The notes: generated by a model from the letters alone, not told the origin. A stretch of 64,000 bases of DNA from Uranotaenia lowii (GCF_029784155.1 NC_073693.1:165283104-165347103), one strand, 5' to 3'. Positions 31,932-46,308 are shown, numbered from the stretch's first letter. Program-made: numbers and translations.

Positions 31932-34900
31932 TTAGTAACGTCGACCGGAACGTGCGGCGCGTCCTCGTCGTGCGGTTTGCTTTGCGGGAGTCTTCTGCTC
32001 TTCCTTTTCTGACTTGGCTTCCTCCTTGGAAGCATCATCGCCAGTTTTTCCGGAAGCAGTTGCCTCTCCGCCGGATGAAGCGGTCGATTTCTCGTCCGCT
32101 GAAGCGTTATCGCCCTTATTCGCTTCGGCGCCCTCCGTTTCCATTGGTTCCACCTGAGATTCGCTGTGACCGTTGGCCTCATCGCTCTTGCTATCGTCGG
32201 CCATGCTGGCATCTCCGGATTCTTGAGTAAACAAGACGATACTATGATTAATATCTATACATTCTAGAAACCTTATTCGGAAGCTATCTATGAGAACTAT
32301 TTAAATTTTAAACTGTTGAAAACTGTTTAAATTTAAGCTTACTTAAATCAAAATCGAACAAAAATGAAAGCAGATATAACTAATATTTATTAACTTGTCA
32401 AACAATGCTGATACTTATTAAATTGCGTCTAAATTCAAAGTGGAAATTTGGAATCTAATCGAAGATTCTATTGTCACCATAAGACAAGCTTTAAATCTGG
32501 TTTCATAGGTAAATGAATTTGCATCCAAATGCTTATTATTAGTTCTTATATATTTAAATTCCAATAAAACTATGAATTTTGGATTTGAGAAACACTCGTG
32601 ATATAGAAATATCGGAATTAAGAGTGTAAAACTTAATGTCTCTTTAGCGTAGGAAAAAAAAACAATTTTTTTCTCACCAAAGACTTGATATAAGAAAATT
32701 TTGTTTTCTGTTTTCAGTACACAATTCATGGTTTTACATAAAAATCCTCAGTTTTTGCTGTGGGATTCGATTCCCTGATTACCCCGTTGAGTAGTGACCA
32801 TGTTTCTGATAGTACTGCATGACAGGGTTCAGTTTTTGAATAGTTTTTTTTTTATTATTCGAACTTAAAAAATTCAATTAATAGGTTCCAACTTAACGTT
32901 ATCTAAATTCATATTTAGCAACTCAATATGTTCCAACTTAATAGGTCTCTTACCTTCTTCGGTAGCCTCTGAAGGATCATACAATTCAGAATCCTTCTTT
33001 TCAGCATCTCCGTTCTCGCCGGCCTTCTTCTCTTCGGCGGCAAGTTTCAACTTCTTAGCGGCCTCAGCCTCTTCCTGGCGTACGGCGGCGCGCTTCTGAG
33101 CGATGCGAACCTCCAGGGCTTTCTCGTTCAGGAAGCGAATGAACGCACGGTAATGCGAGTGTGTGCGAGAGTGAATTTCGCTGGTAGCCTCGGAGTCGAA
33201 GAATTTGTGACAAATACGACACTCGATGCACTCGAGATTGCCAATTAGGCTCACACCAAGCGCACGGTTTTTGTTGTAACGTGGCAACTTGTTCTCAATC
33301 TCTGGCGCAATCTCATCTCCGACCTTGTAGTCCAGGATACAATCTTCACTCTCCTCCTCCTTGACAATTTCGTCCTCTGGGACGTCGTCGTCAGGCTTGG
33401 ATTCCTCTGCAGCGCCATCTTCTGCGGCGGGCTTCTCGTCAGCTGTTGTAGAGTCAGCCTTAGCTTCGCCATTCTCGCCGGACTCACCTGCAACTGCCGA
33501 GGTTTTTGTCTGTTCGGTTTTTTTGGCTGCCGAAGAGGCAGCATCTTTGTCCTTCTTCTTATTTTTCGGGGCCGTTTCTTCACGAATATCTAGTAATTCA
33601 TCAGCAGCAGTGGAAATAACCAATTCTGAAATGAAACAATAATTATGAGTGAACCCATGTAGACTTAATAAACCTTCAATAAACAACATACGTTTTGTCT
33701 TCCTCTCGATGTCAAGTCGACTCGGCTTAGTCTTGCAATTCTTCATGTGAACTACAGAGAGCAAATGGTCGTCGTACTCGGTCCTGTTATGGAACTCTAG
33801 CTCACAGTCATCGCATTTGGGGTGCAGGAACCTCTTCAGGTCCAAATGCTTCTCCGAGCGACGATGAGCAATGATGTGACCGTAAAAGAAAAGCTCACAC
33901 ATTGGACAATACTCGCGCATCTTCGAGTAGTTCTTGGCCTTGCCCATACGCTTCAGACGATCGATCTCGATGGTCTTCAACTGCTCGGCGATGCGAGCTT
34001 CCTGACGGAGCAGAGTTGCCCGCATGCGATAGCTTTCTTCGATGCTTTCCTTCATTACCCGATGGGTTCGTCCAGTGATGTGATTCTCGAACGATGTTGC
34101 ATCGTACATATGCTTGTCGCACATATGACAGTACAGGCATTCGTTCGAAACATCGGCATACGGAGATTGTTTCGACTGCTTGCCGCTTCCGGTAGCACTC
34201 GAGTTACCCTTCTTATTTGCTCCCTGCTTGTTGTTGTTGTTGCTGCTGACGTTTGATAAAAAAATACAGTTAGATTTGATGGTTGAACAAAATATAGGTA
34301 TAGATACATAGGTAACGATGAAAACCTCCGAATTCAGCTTCACTCACATTTACCCGTCTATATTTAAACATAACAAAGCATAAAAGGCAATATCCGATTA
34401 TGAATTATAATGCATGTCGTGAAATAAAAAGTCTACATTTGCTAACAAGACAACCCTAACGTCCCAATTCATTTTTGATGAATACATTTAGCGATACGTT
34501 TAAATTATTAGCCTCATTTAAAGAATTCTCATACAATTGAACTTGTTAGATCACATTGCTCCACCTGGTCAACTGTTTATAGATGCCATTTGAATTTTTT
34601 GCAATTGAAACCTTTAAAACTTGTTTTCGAATCTTTGGTAGATTGAACACGTCTGTTTCAGTTGAATTCTATATTATAATATAATATCTATATCTATACT
34701 TCGAAAATTCCAAATAATACCTACATCTTTTCAAATATTTTCCACTTTACCAATATAACTTAAAATTAAAAGAATCTTAAACTTGCAGTTCATTGCTGAT
34801 AGGCCAATTTCCGCATGTTAACGTAAACATGTCATTGTTCTCTTTGTAATGTGCTTTTCCTTTCAAGATCACTAGGTACAACCAAAAGAATATCCCTCTT

Positions 34901-37900
34901 TTTTGTATATTTTGTTAATAGAACATGGTGAATTGATAGACGATTGGAAGGTCCATTCTCTTTCATTCATTGGTGAAAATTTTTAAGAAGTAAATAATAG
35001 AAATTAAAGCATCTTTTTCAAATACGATATTGATCACTGACCCAATTGAAATGCTATTAGGGCATCAGAAGCTGTTAAAAAATATTGTTTCAAACAAATT
35101 ATGCGTTCTAAAACAATGTTGCATACACAAATATCGATTGATGTTCATTCCATCAGATCATATGTTAGACATATTTGGTATCAAGCATTTCACTATAGCG
35201 CTGCTCTTCTGATTTCTCGACTGGACCATTGTTTGGAACACCATTTCTCACTTCTTAATAATGGGAATACAAATTTCACTTCATGCAGATGTTCTTCCTA
35301 TGTGTAATGAGTGATCGAAATGACATTTGTAGAAGGTCCTTTCCGGATATCAATAGCATCGTTTCTAATAATTCAAAACAAAAGCTGACATATAGGCCAC
35401 AACGCGCTAGGTTTCTAGGTTACTAAAAGAATTACGACATCTAATATTCGCTATTCACAATCCAACAAAACTGAAAAGCACCCACCGGAACTGAAATGTG
35501 AAAGGATATATGGAGCAAGGAAATGAACTGATGGATGTGTGTGATAGGTAAAAAGAAGTGATGTGATGGACGTTAGGGTATCTTTGGGAAAAGCAAACAC
35601 ATGATAGGCAAAAACAGAAGTATGTACTCGAGAAACGGTGAGGATAGTTTGTTAAAAACTTTAGCAACATAACAATTACGGTGAGCAGATATCGAACCAA
35701 AAGTATTCACAAAAACATCTTGTGCTAGACATTCATTAGAGTATCCAATGTCAAAATCATGATTGCATAGTAAATATATAATCGTATTGCAACGCAATTT
35801 GCGTTGGTCACCTATGAAATGAGCTTATTAACTTTATAATATGTTATGTGTATTACCTGTTCTTATTTTTATTGTTATTATTATTACTAGACTGAATTGG
35901 ATTTCGTCTTTGATATCCTAGATTTAACCTTGAAATATAGTCATTCTGAAAAGGATAAACCGATAAAAAGAGAAATATAGGAAACAAATTAATACGACTT
36001 TGATCAAGTTCGAGAATGCGCTGAATTAATTAATGGGGAGGATGGGGGGAATATTCAAGAGAGTTTTTCAACAACTACAAACATTAGGTTAGGAGATGAG
36101 TGTTGACATAAGGAGGGGGATAGATATAACAGAAACAAATGTGTACACAAGGACAAAATTCGCAAAGGTTTCAAATGGATGGGGTAATTTTCTGATCTTT
36201 ATTCTTTTAAAACTTCAAAATAAGCTAAAACCATCTTTTTTTCTTTTTCGAAAAGCTCTATAACGTTGTAAAATCCAATAGACGTCTAGCAAATTATGAA
36301 CAGGTTGATGATACTTTAAACGTAAGATTATTTTATGATATTCACTTTCTTGCTAATCAATAAAATAATAATATAATAACAATTGGGTCGGTGTCTTGTA
36401 TCGATTTAAGAAAAATGCATAAGCTTTCAACTGATTATGGATACTTCACTTAATTTTTTTTTACAAAAGCCACTTATCAATAAATCTATACTTATAGGAA
36501 ATGTTTGGTTAAATCTATCAATACTTGGATTTTGGTCGAAAACTTATTTCATTGCTTTTCTGTAAAGTTTCGATAATGTTTCAAAAGTTTTCAAAGGGCT
36601 TCCGATTTATAAAAGACTTCGAAATACAAGGTATTTGTGGAATTTTCAATTAATGTTTGATCAACTGGTTCCTACAATTTAACAGGACAATCTATCTGTT
36701 GTGGAGTTTGACTTCACCTTACTGTAACTTTTACTTTATTCAATTTGCAAGTTTAGGTGATTCAACTGTGTTTTGTTACCTAAGCAAAGTGTTTGTTTTT
36801 TTTCTCTTTGGCCTTTTTAGCGGGGATTGGCGGGGATTGAAACGAGAGTATGGCATGTGGCAAAAAATTATTTGGCAAATTGCAACACGGCATAATGATA
36901 ATTTGGAATAACATATAAAAAAAACAAGTGGCCATTTATCATAAAAGGCCATTAAGCATAATGGTAATTTGGCATAAAGTATATGTGAACATGAGCCTAT
37001 TTGGCTTAATTCCTAAGCATGTATGTTGGTGAAACTGCGGTAAATCGTGCACCCAAGGTGGATTAATTACATACATGAGCCCATTTGGCATGATTTTATT
37101 TTTTCGTGTAGTCACGTTGGCATTCACTATTCAGACAAAGTTTTTTTCCAAACTATTTTAATGGCTCTAGAATTTAATTAGTATAAAACCCCAAAAAAAA
37201 CCCCCATCCTTCCCCAAAGTCTACGTTGTTCAATCTTTATTAGCAAACACAAACTCCCATTTATGCGTTTTTGTCAATGGGTAAAGAAACAACGGTTTTA
37301 GTCAGGAGTGTCAAATTAACACTGTTATAGAAGCTCAACGGCAAACATCATTTGGGACCTATGACGGTTACTATAAATTTCCCTCTGCAAATAAATGTGG
37401 CAACTTGACGCAGGCTATTTTATATTTGTAGAAAAATTTTAATAATTTCCATACCCCTATCTGCTGTAACGAAGTTTCGGGGATATAATATGACATTATT
37501 AGTATCCAATGCTGCCCAGTTGTAATTGGGAAAATAGTTTGCAAAACATCATTAAAATCGCACCAGCTTGAGTAACCTTTAAATACACTAACATAAACTA
37601 AATCCTAATTCATTAGCCAATGCGCATAAAACCCATTCAAGTCCAAACCTGTTTATGTAGCAACAAGTGTAGGAAAAATTCATCGAAATTTTTCGTGGAA
37701 CACATTTAAAAAATTATTTATCAGTAAAATACCTTAATAAAAAAAAATCTGCGATTAAAAAAAAACTTTTAAACATTTGATAATCCCATAATAAGTAATC
37801 TAAATAATTTTAATACCAGCGTAATACTAAAATTCAATTATGTAATTTTTGTTTCTCACTCTCTTTATGAAAATAGGTAGGAAATTTTGCAGTGGTTCAG

Positions 37901-40422
37901 TTTACTACATTGCGAAGTAAAGAGGATTAAAGCCACAGTGTAGGAAAAATTCATCGAAATTTTTCGTGGAACACATTTAAATAATTATTTATCAGTAAAA
38001 TACCTTAATAAAAAAAATCTGCGATTAAAAAAAACTTTTAAACAATTGACAATCCCATAATAAGTAATCTAAATAATTTTAATACCAGCGTAATACTAAA
38101 ATTCGATTATGTAATTACTTTCCTGCGTGTGTATTGGAAGACTTTTTATACAGCTTACTTCAGATATTCATCTAAATATTCGTCATAAAAAAATTACAGT
38201 TAGCGGGCATGTTACTAGTTACATCTTTTTACCACAAGAAACTTCCACGTGTGTAACAAACGAAAGTGAACTATATTTCTTGAGTCACAGATCAACATGA
38301 TTTCACTGGTTAACGATCATTCGCGGTTTGATCATCACGATAAAAGAAACATAGGAAACAGGGCGAATTGCCGGGATCAGAGCGCGAACAGCGACCAATT
38401 GCTGAAGTTCAGCCTTAAAGCAACACAAACACCGGTTTCGGGAATATCTTTGCACATGGGACCACGGATTGATCTCTTCTAGTAGAAATGATCCCTACCA
38501 TTCAAGCGGTACTTTTTGTCGCCAGAATTCAGTCATATCCAGAATATCGGGAGTAACGTTGTAGAGAAGCTGAATCATCGGGTGAAGCCGAAGTCGTATC
38601 GGTATTGATTCGTTTACGGAACTTATGGATTGAAAATGGCTTACCTCTCACGCTTGCTGGAGGACGAACTGGCGTCTTTATCATTTTTCTTTTTATTTTG
38701 GGAATTTTTGGCCAGAACATTCTTGGAACGAGAAAAAGCATCCGGTTTACGGATACCGCCTCTTTGAGGGCCGCGATTGTTACGGTTATTTCCGTACCGG
38801 TTCTGAATGGAAGAGATAGAGAAAACATCGAAGAGAAGAGAATAGAAGAGATGTTTTTATGGATAACATTTCTGGGTGTTTGTTGTGTGAAATGATTTTT
38901 TCTTTGGTTTGGACAGCTGCATTGTGTTCGAAAGTTCTAAGCCTTAATAACTAGGAGGTTATCATCGGTCTCGAGTGATCCAACGAATGCGGAGTTCTTC
39001 GAATACGTTTTAATGCCGTAGGTAGGATTCCTTTCGACCGAAAGATGGACTTCGGACACACAATGCATACTTTTAGTTGCTGAGTACTATTCATTCGAAA
39101 GCTTGGAAAAAAGATAGAAGAATATATAAAATTTGTTCGATGTGCATGTGATGAACGACAATCAAAGATCTTGAAACGAAGATTTTTTTCTATATAATAT
39201 TATTAGTAATACTGTAATGACCATTGATTAGACAAACAAAACGAAGGCGCGAACTTTCTATTATAATAACTAGCTTAGCTGATAAAAAGATTACGAAAAG
39301 TGAATATTGAGAGTGTCAAAATAAACTTGGGCAATTCATTGCTACATTCTCGCTGTACGAATTTTTACTTGAAATGGAAATTTAAATTAAAGATCAGAAA
39401 ATTAGATACATTAGCTTAGCCGAAACCACAATTTTGATGAATTGAGTTGATATTGCATTGAAAGGCGGAAGAGTAAATGGATTTCAATATTAAACTAACT
39501 AATTTGGCAAAATGAAAATCATCGTAGGTTCTTGAGTTTTTTTTAAAGAAAATTGGAAAATATTTATAATTTGATAGAATGTTAAAAAAAGATTTAATAG
39601 TGGAAAAGTATGATTCGATCGCAATTATTTAAATATTGAATTTTTGTCCCAATTTTTACAGCTTTCTTTACAAATGGAAATGAAAGGATCATACAGAATC
39701 AATACAGGTAGGTCTTAAGCAGACTTGTTTGGCTAATGAATAATATTTTTCTAATAATTGAAATCCACTTGACAAATCCGTGTATAACTAGGTTACATTC
39801 GATTTAATTTGAAATATTTTTGATTATTAGCTAAACTAGATACAGGACTGCCGAAAAAATAAAAAAAGCTATAAAATCTGAGGGAACAACAATCGATGAT
39901 GCATCTATGCTACCGCTTCGTTTCTGGAAAACCAAACTGTCTACCCATTTGGTTGATAATTTATTCCGGTTTAGAATATGAGAGATACTGAGTCGTACAA
40001 CGCGGAGCATCAGAGGCATCATGATTGGAAAAGGGCTGTATAAAATGTGTATATTCATATGCACTATCAACCGCTTGTCTACTTTTTGATTCTCACTCTC
40101 TTTATGAAAATAGGTAGGAAATTTTGCAGTGGTTCAGTTTACTAGTTTTGGCACAAGCCTCACTTACCCGTATGAAGTTGAATCCATTCATATCATCGAA
40201 TCGGGACGATTGGACGCCATCCAGGAGTGACGGCGGAACCTTGTTCTGGTTTTGATTGCGGAGTAAATTATTGATCAGACTATTAGCTAGCGTGAGGGCG
40301 TCAGTATTAGTACGGCCCCCGCCCACACTGGTGTCCCAAGGATTAATCCGGCCGGCACCATAGTTGTTGCCATAGCCGCCACCACCTCCGCTGCGACGAT
40401 TATTATTGTTGCGATAAGCCAT
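31932..40422 (-). CDS. CIZ1-like matrin-type zinc-finger protein
   Basis: Nuclear C2H2/matrin-type zinc-finger protein resembling CIZ1 and its fly relative (family assignment from finger layout). Exons: 40168-40422, 38645-38802, 33692-34245, 32954-33625 and 31932-32221; phases match and sum to 643 codons. The N-terminus is Asn/Gly/Arg-rich (MAYRNNNNRRSGGGGGYGNN) with INPWDTS, typical of RNA-associated nuclear proteins. Four fingers follow: CHMCDKHMYDATSFENHITG (matrin spacing C-x2-C-x12-H-x5-H), CPMCELFFYGHIIAH, CDDCELEFHNRTEYDDHLLS and CRICHKFFDSEATSEIHSRT. Between fingers 3 and 4 lies a Lys/Glu/Ala-rich acidic linker. The tail is Glu/Lys/Ala-rich and ends in an RGG-like basic end (RRGRAARSGRRY). 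A fifth exon (35857-35945) fits only as an alternative to the second. Likely role in chromatin or replication-linked binding is by analogy. Confidence 0.85.
34246..35856. other. CIZ1-like intron
   Basis: AT-rich intron sequence between the finger exon and the alternative exon; nothing else recognised. Confidence 0.6.
35857..35945 (-). CDS. Alternative exon of the CIZ1-like gene
   Basis: 89-nt block between acceptor CCTTTTCAG and donor GTAATA, open as NDYISRLNLGYQRRNPIQ followed by an Asn/Lys run. It starts in phase 0 and ends in phase 2, exactly like the exon at 38645-38802. It can therefore replace that exon (giving 620 codons), but inclusion of both breaks the frame. Its composition matches the surrounding Asn-rich linker. 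Confidence 0.6.
37668..38116. repeat. Tandem 180-bp duplication with inserted spacer
   Basis: Positions 37668-37850 and 37938-38116 are near-identical direct copies (both start GTGTAGGAAAAATTCATCG). The spacer at about 37853-37912 contains CTCTCTTTATGAAAATAGGT and following bases that recur at 40093-40143, directly downstream (minus sense) of exon 1 of the same gene. All lies in the CIZ1-like first intron. Confidence 0.85.
38803..40167. other. CIZ1-like first intron
   Basis: Intron between exons 1 and 2. Apart from the 50-bp sequence shared with 37860-37912 nothing is recognised. Confidence 0.55.
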
Positions 40423-43400
40423 TATTTGGGAGATTTAGCTCTGCTTCTGGGATGCTTCGTTACAAATATTCAAACAGCGGAGTTTCTGCCGATTGAAAAG
40501 ACGCCGGAAAAGTCACGTCACCGCACCAATGCAAAGAAAGCAAAAAAAAAAAAAGAAAAATGATGAGTCAATAACGACGATACTGCGGTTAGATTTGGCA
40601 AAAGTCAGAATGGTTTTAGGTGATTCGTAATCGGTCTGTGCTGCTACGTCTGATGGCTGGAGGAAAACGATTATGAAACACCTTCAATATGGAAAGTGCC
40701 AGTCTATCACTACACTCATCTGTCGCCTGGCTGACGGGATCATGCGCAATCGCACAGAACACATGGTTTGGAATATGGTGTTCCCCCTTCAATATATCTA
40801 TACACTTCGCTAGCATATATCAGGGTAAATTTATGAAAAGTAGGAAATCCATATTGCTGCTTCACTCAAGCATTTTTATTACCACCGGGCCCGACAGAAT
40901 CCCAGCAGCGTGCATGGTTTCAATCACGTATCAACCCATAACTCTCACGATGGACTGCAAAGCAAGCAAACAAGCAAGCAGGTCACTTTCGTTACATGTA
41001 GCTGCTGTATGTGTTTCTGATAGCATTACCGGATATTGAGGAGATATCCCTGTAGACTTTCGTAACCATTTAAACACAACTGGAGCCTTTGGGCATGACT
41101 TAATAATACAAATTTTCAATCATGATTATGGATTTAATAAAAATGAAAAAATAAAAAAACTGAATAGAATCGTTTACTTGTTCTGCTAATAAATGCAGTG
41201 TTTTAAGAAAACTTTTCATTTGTTGAGATCTGTCATTAAACGAATAAACAATCATATTAAAAAATTATATTATTTGGACGATAAAGGTCATCGCCATTTG
41301 CCTACAAAAATAAAAATATCACCAAATCTGATGCTATTGAACTTTTGTCCGATTGAAGCGAAGATTTATACAATTAACTTTATCACCAGCACAAAACGGA
41401 AAACTAATTAACACGGGGAGTGGGAAACTTTATCAGGTTGTTATGGTCAGTTGGCACGGTTCTTTGCCACTGCGCTTTCCGCGGTTCTGGCGTTTCCATT
41501 GCCTTACTCCCCTTTTTAGTTAGCTTACCAAGCAATACGTGTAGTTCGAAATATACACAATGAGATTATAGCCACACGAATGGTTGGAGCCGAGATATGC
41601 ACAACAATTCTTGTGAGAACCCCAGCGTTAAGTTTTTGGTTGAATTGAAAAAAAAAAAATTTTAAAACGAAACAGTATAAATGATGTTTTTGAAACTCTA
41701 CTAAAGAACCAAATAAAAGTTGACCGCAAGATTAAGCATATTTGAACTAAATATCTCATAATTTATTTTGCTTCGTCATGTTTGGGGAGCATCACGAAAG
41801 CGCAGAAAATCCCTCAGTGATGATGTCGTCATGCCGCCATCGAACCGGCCGGCGTTTCTCTGTTCCGAAAAAAATTAGCTACCTACAACAGAGCGGAAGG
41901 TCTTGACTTGGGCGGATGGGTTGATGACACGCACACATTGGTACGCGTGACAACGGCCGAGCTTTATTTCAGTATGAGGAATAATGTGTCTGACATAGTT
42001 CAGAGGATGGGATGAAACTTTTTAACTTGATGAGAAAATACGTATGAACTTACTAAAGTTACGTTAGAGGAGAAAATACTTTTTAAGTACGTATTGGTTC
42101 AGGTTTAATAATCATCTATTAATTCGACTTGTTAATCAAAATTTGTAGGATCGTTCTCAAACAAATCGAATAAGTTTGTTTCTTGGTAAATTATTAAAAT
42201 GTTATATGGCTGTTAGAACTCGACACAACTTTTTCACATCAAAGATTTACAGAAAAGAGAAAAAATAATATACATTCTTTCTTCTACTAACACTTCGGGC
42301 TTCTTAAAAAAAGACTTAAAAATATAGGGAATGTTATCACATCACAGTCATGAAAAAAGTGTTTCCTTTCTTGTTTTCAGATATCTTTTTTTTTTTGTTT
42401 ATGGGTTTCTGAGCGCCTGGCTGACCCGGAAAGGAAAAACAGAACGGGGGACAGAAAAAGAAAATTTTAAATGAGAGTAGAATAGCTTAGAAAAGGATAG
42501 CGGCAACAGAGCCCGAGGGTTCTGAAGCACCAGTTTAGGGAAGCGTTAAGATAGTGCTCGACGGACTAGGACGGTTGGTGGGCCCCATATGAACTTCGAG
42601 TTAACCCAACCTTCAATTCAACCGAGCAATAGCAGTATGGTATCAAATAATATGATATCATATGCTAACGCCTCGATATCATTGTCAGAAGGGTTCACTA
42701 TCTTACCGTAGTTGAATTTTCCCTACCTGTCATCTACCTTACTCGTTTCCATAAATTTGGATTCTTCCTAGTTTGATTTAGAAATAATCGTAGATTTGCT
42801 AAGTAAAAGATATATTCAAGTGATTGATTCTACGCGACTACACGGTTATTCGATAACTCAATTAGGATATCATAAAAACAGAATCTAGAAAAGGTGTCTC
42901 TTAAACTCATCAGCTATGAACTGTAAGCTTAAATAGCAATAGCTTTATTGATATCGTCAACTTATCAACGGAACAGGAAAATAACAGTGCTGTTCTTTAA
43001 AACCTTATCACTAATTGTGGTCAACTTCTCAAACAAACTTTAATACTCAATCTACACGATAGGGGTTCAATTCAAATAAACCGCGTGAATGTTTTTAAAT
43101 GCCCGAAATAAATGATCTGAACTATCTACGCATTCTTGCTTATCGAAATCATGTTTTCTATTTTAAACTTCGATTTATGAATTTCAATCCTAACCGAAAA
43201 ATGTATAGATCTACCAAAGTGTTTCAACTCCCATTCATCTTATCAGCATGGATCATGAAAAATTGGGACACCATTGAACCTACCGCTAATTTAATTTAAA
43301 TAAAGGTGTCCATCACGCCTTCTAATTTGAGTCATATTATGATCCATGTTTGACAAGATGTGTGCAACGACCCTCTCAGGACAATGATAGTAAACCATCA

Positions 43401-45878
43401 TTATCACAAGCATGCACACCGCCGCCGTGACCCATGGGAACCCAGGGTACGGCCTTTCTTGTTTTCAGATATCATCACAATGAAAGCAAACGAATGGATT
43501 GTTCTGTTGAAGAAACAACTCTCCATTTTTTTTTTTTTACCATTATAAATTCCAAATATGTATTACATTTAGAAAAAAAAATGAGATGTTATTCTCATTT
43601 ACGGAAGAATGTTATGTGCATCAGCTAAGTAGTCGGTAAATTTTTCATGACATGCTCAGTGATTGATTTTTTTGTGACGATGACGACCCAATATGCATTT
43701 GCTCTCACATGACACAAATGCAAATGAACAAGTCTGCACGAATGCACGATAGCTTGTTTATATACATAGGTACATAAATTATGGATTTCAGGTAGTCAAA
43801 TTGAACCTTTCATCGTGAAAGATACCGTTTCATTTAAAAGATATAAAATAGTAGTACCTACAAACAACTTAAAAGAACTGATACTTTGTATGAATCAACG
43901 TTCACGAGCATAAAATTGTAATCAACGGTTTGCTATATTAATTGGGGGAAAAGTGAAATTTTAATTTAAAAAAAAACTAAGTTTTCCTTGGGAGTTGGTT
44001 ATGACACGGAACCCTAAACCAAGACTTGAATGATATACAGAAATACGATAAGATGAACGAAGCGGATTAAGCCACTGGTAAAGATGATAAAATGGATAGA
44101 TTTCTGGAAGCGGTATCCAGCAATAGCGAAAGTTTCACCCCTGCGACCGGAATTGTTGGTTTAATGTGGTGGCCACCCATAACAACCGCACCACAAACAC
44201 ACCCATACATCGGCAAGCCTTCCGTCTAGCTAGCTGGTGGATGAAAAATCGATATTCTTCTACTGCCTACCCACTACGCTACGCTCTCCATAAAACAGCT
44301 ATTCTCGAGCAAGCCAGATGGATTACGCCCCGACCCTATCTTGGATTGGATGGAAGCCGGCATCCCAAAATGGAAGCAGAGTACAATATATTCAGAAAAC
44401 CTTCCTAGATCCCTCAACTATGGGTGGCAAATAAACATTCAATTTGCACCCGGCACCTGCTAGGAAGTAGTTTTTGTGCTACCAGGAAAAAGTGGTACAC
44501 AATTGCTTACGTCGTCAGCAATAATTTCCCATCGGCCAGCATACAAATGCATGGGAAAAACTTTTCGCAAATGGAGGCCGTCATTGCCGACTTCGATCGA
44601 TGAGAAAAAAAAAATATCTTCTTCATCCCTAAAGAAATCTTGAATTTAACCCCGAAATACGTCTAAAACTACGCCTCCAGGCATGCAGCATTGTGTTAAA
44701 ATATATTAAAGCAGATTTACTTACTTCTTGATGAGGAAACACTTGAAAAAACTGAGACACTTTTCTTGAAATTTTCAATTTATGACGGGCAGACAGAGAA
44801 AAACGGTACTCAGACTTGACACCGCGAAAGAACAAAATCAATTGAAAGCCGGAGTGAGTTCAGCAGCCGAAAAGGCCGAAAATGCTGTGAAAGAGGATTC
44901 ACCCGATTCATCCGTTGCAAACCGGTTGTCGATAGTGTGGTCTCGCTCGTATCCGTCTGCTAGTGAAAATAAACCAGTGGAGTGAGCGAGATGAAATGCT
45001 CGTTAATCATTTCGTGACAGCTGGAATCAAGGCCAACCACATTGGAAGGTGTTCCAATGATTTTGACAGCAGAATAAAGTTGCCAGGTTTGATTTTTCTT
45101 CTAAACAGTAACAACAACAAAAAACAGTTTTTTAATAATCGTTTAATTGAATAATGTTACTAATAAAAATAGTAATACTGGTAACCCGCATGGAGCAGTA
45201 TTATACAAGAACGATTCCCATTATCTTCTTCCCAAGACACACGAAAGATTAGCTTTATAGTTTTGGATTATAAAAGTACGATTAAACTTGTCTTTTTTTC
45301 ATGGAATGGAATCGTTTGGACGCACTTTACGATACAGCGAACGGGTCGTTAAGTAGAGTAACCATTCATTTTTTTTGTTTTTTTTCTGAAGAAATTTTGC
45401 TAGAAAATGTAGGAAAACGATAGATGCAATCGTCGTCTAATCTTTTTTTTTTATTACAGCGGACGCTACAGCTTATCTTCTAAATATCTTTTTTCCATCA
45501 AAAATAACAAAAAGAAAAGGATTCATTTATGATCTCTTAGAGATAATATTATTTATTCAACTATTATAACCAACTGTTTTATTTTAATTAATGATTGGTT
45601 CACAAAAAAAAAAATCGTTCAAACTAAAAAATTTATCAACATTATCATCGGTTAGAGTCGTGACCACAGATTTTCAATAATATGAAACGAACGCTGGATT
45701 CTTAGTGCCTCGCAGAATGATTACTTCCAGATTCGGACTGGCGTTTCAGGTTGATTAGGATTACTGGGAAGATGGCCATTGGACTTAGCATCTTACTTGG
45801 ACTGGATTGAACTGACGATTATGGAAGACTTCTTGATGAAGGTGTTAATGTAGAGGCTGGGAGAACAGTTCGAAGTTT
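40423..45878. other. Intergenic, no gene recognised
   Basis: About 5.5 kb. The first 200 bases should hold the CIZ1-like promoter and 5' UTR on the minus strand; the start codon context is CAAATAATGG. Short open frames (for example 43099-43299, 44166-44408 and 44782-44985) show no domain or splice partners. A 20-base motif containing CTTTCTTGTTTTCAGATATC occurs at about 42366 and 43453, possibly a shared splice acceptor or repeat trace. Confidence 0.4.
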
Positions 45879-46105
45879 TCACTCGAGGGATTTACGCCGT
45901 GTGCCATCCTGTATGGTGTACGTTGCTGGATTATCTTCTTCGTCGTCTGCGTAATTGGGAGCTCCGTTTCCAGATGTTTGTCCAATTCTGGTCTGTCTAT
46001 AAATTCATTTAAAAAAAACATTTAAAATTTTAAAAAAAATTATCAATTGCAACTAATTACCTAAGCGCATCACAGTTATCTGTTTGTCGCAAACGTTTTG
46101 ACTTC
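45879..46105 (-). CDS. C-terminal exons of an unidentified gene
   Basis: Two minus-strand blocks join in frame: one ending at the donor after 46061 and one at 45879-45996 following acceptor AATTTATAG. The joined end reads KRLRQTDNCDALRQTRIG then NYADDEEDNPATYTIQDGTR and RRKSLE before a stop. Phase is 2 on one side and 1 on the other, as required. I do not recognise the protein. Further exon-like blocks upstream on the same strand (46200-48397) may belong to it, but one of them contains a stop and lies in an inverted duplication, so the gene may be broken. Confidence 0.45.
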
Positions 46106-46308
46106 AGTAGTTAAGTCCTTCAGTAGAGGTAAACATTTTGTTTGATTTTTTTTTTCTGGCGGGAGAAAGTTGGAGATGAACACGAATGGAGACTGTTTTA
46201 TGGTCACTTGATCCAAATGATTGGCGATCAGTTCCATCAGATTGTAAGAGCTTAAAATGGAAAAATAATGAATTTGAGTAAAGTTTTTTTCTTTGTAGTT
46301 CCTATGTC

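Noticed and set aside
33361..34256. Plus-strand open frames opposite the CIZ1-like exons
   Set aside because: Shadows of the minus-strand coding exons caused by their codon composition.
40689..41039. Open frame containing TTGPDRIPAACM, resembling the SPGPDGIP motif of LINE RTs
   Set aside because: Only this short motif matches; no other RT block is nearby in any frame.
44166..44408. 80-codon frame with a basic, Arg/Trp-containing sequence
   Set aside because: No splice sites, domain or repeat relation found; length is compatible with chance.
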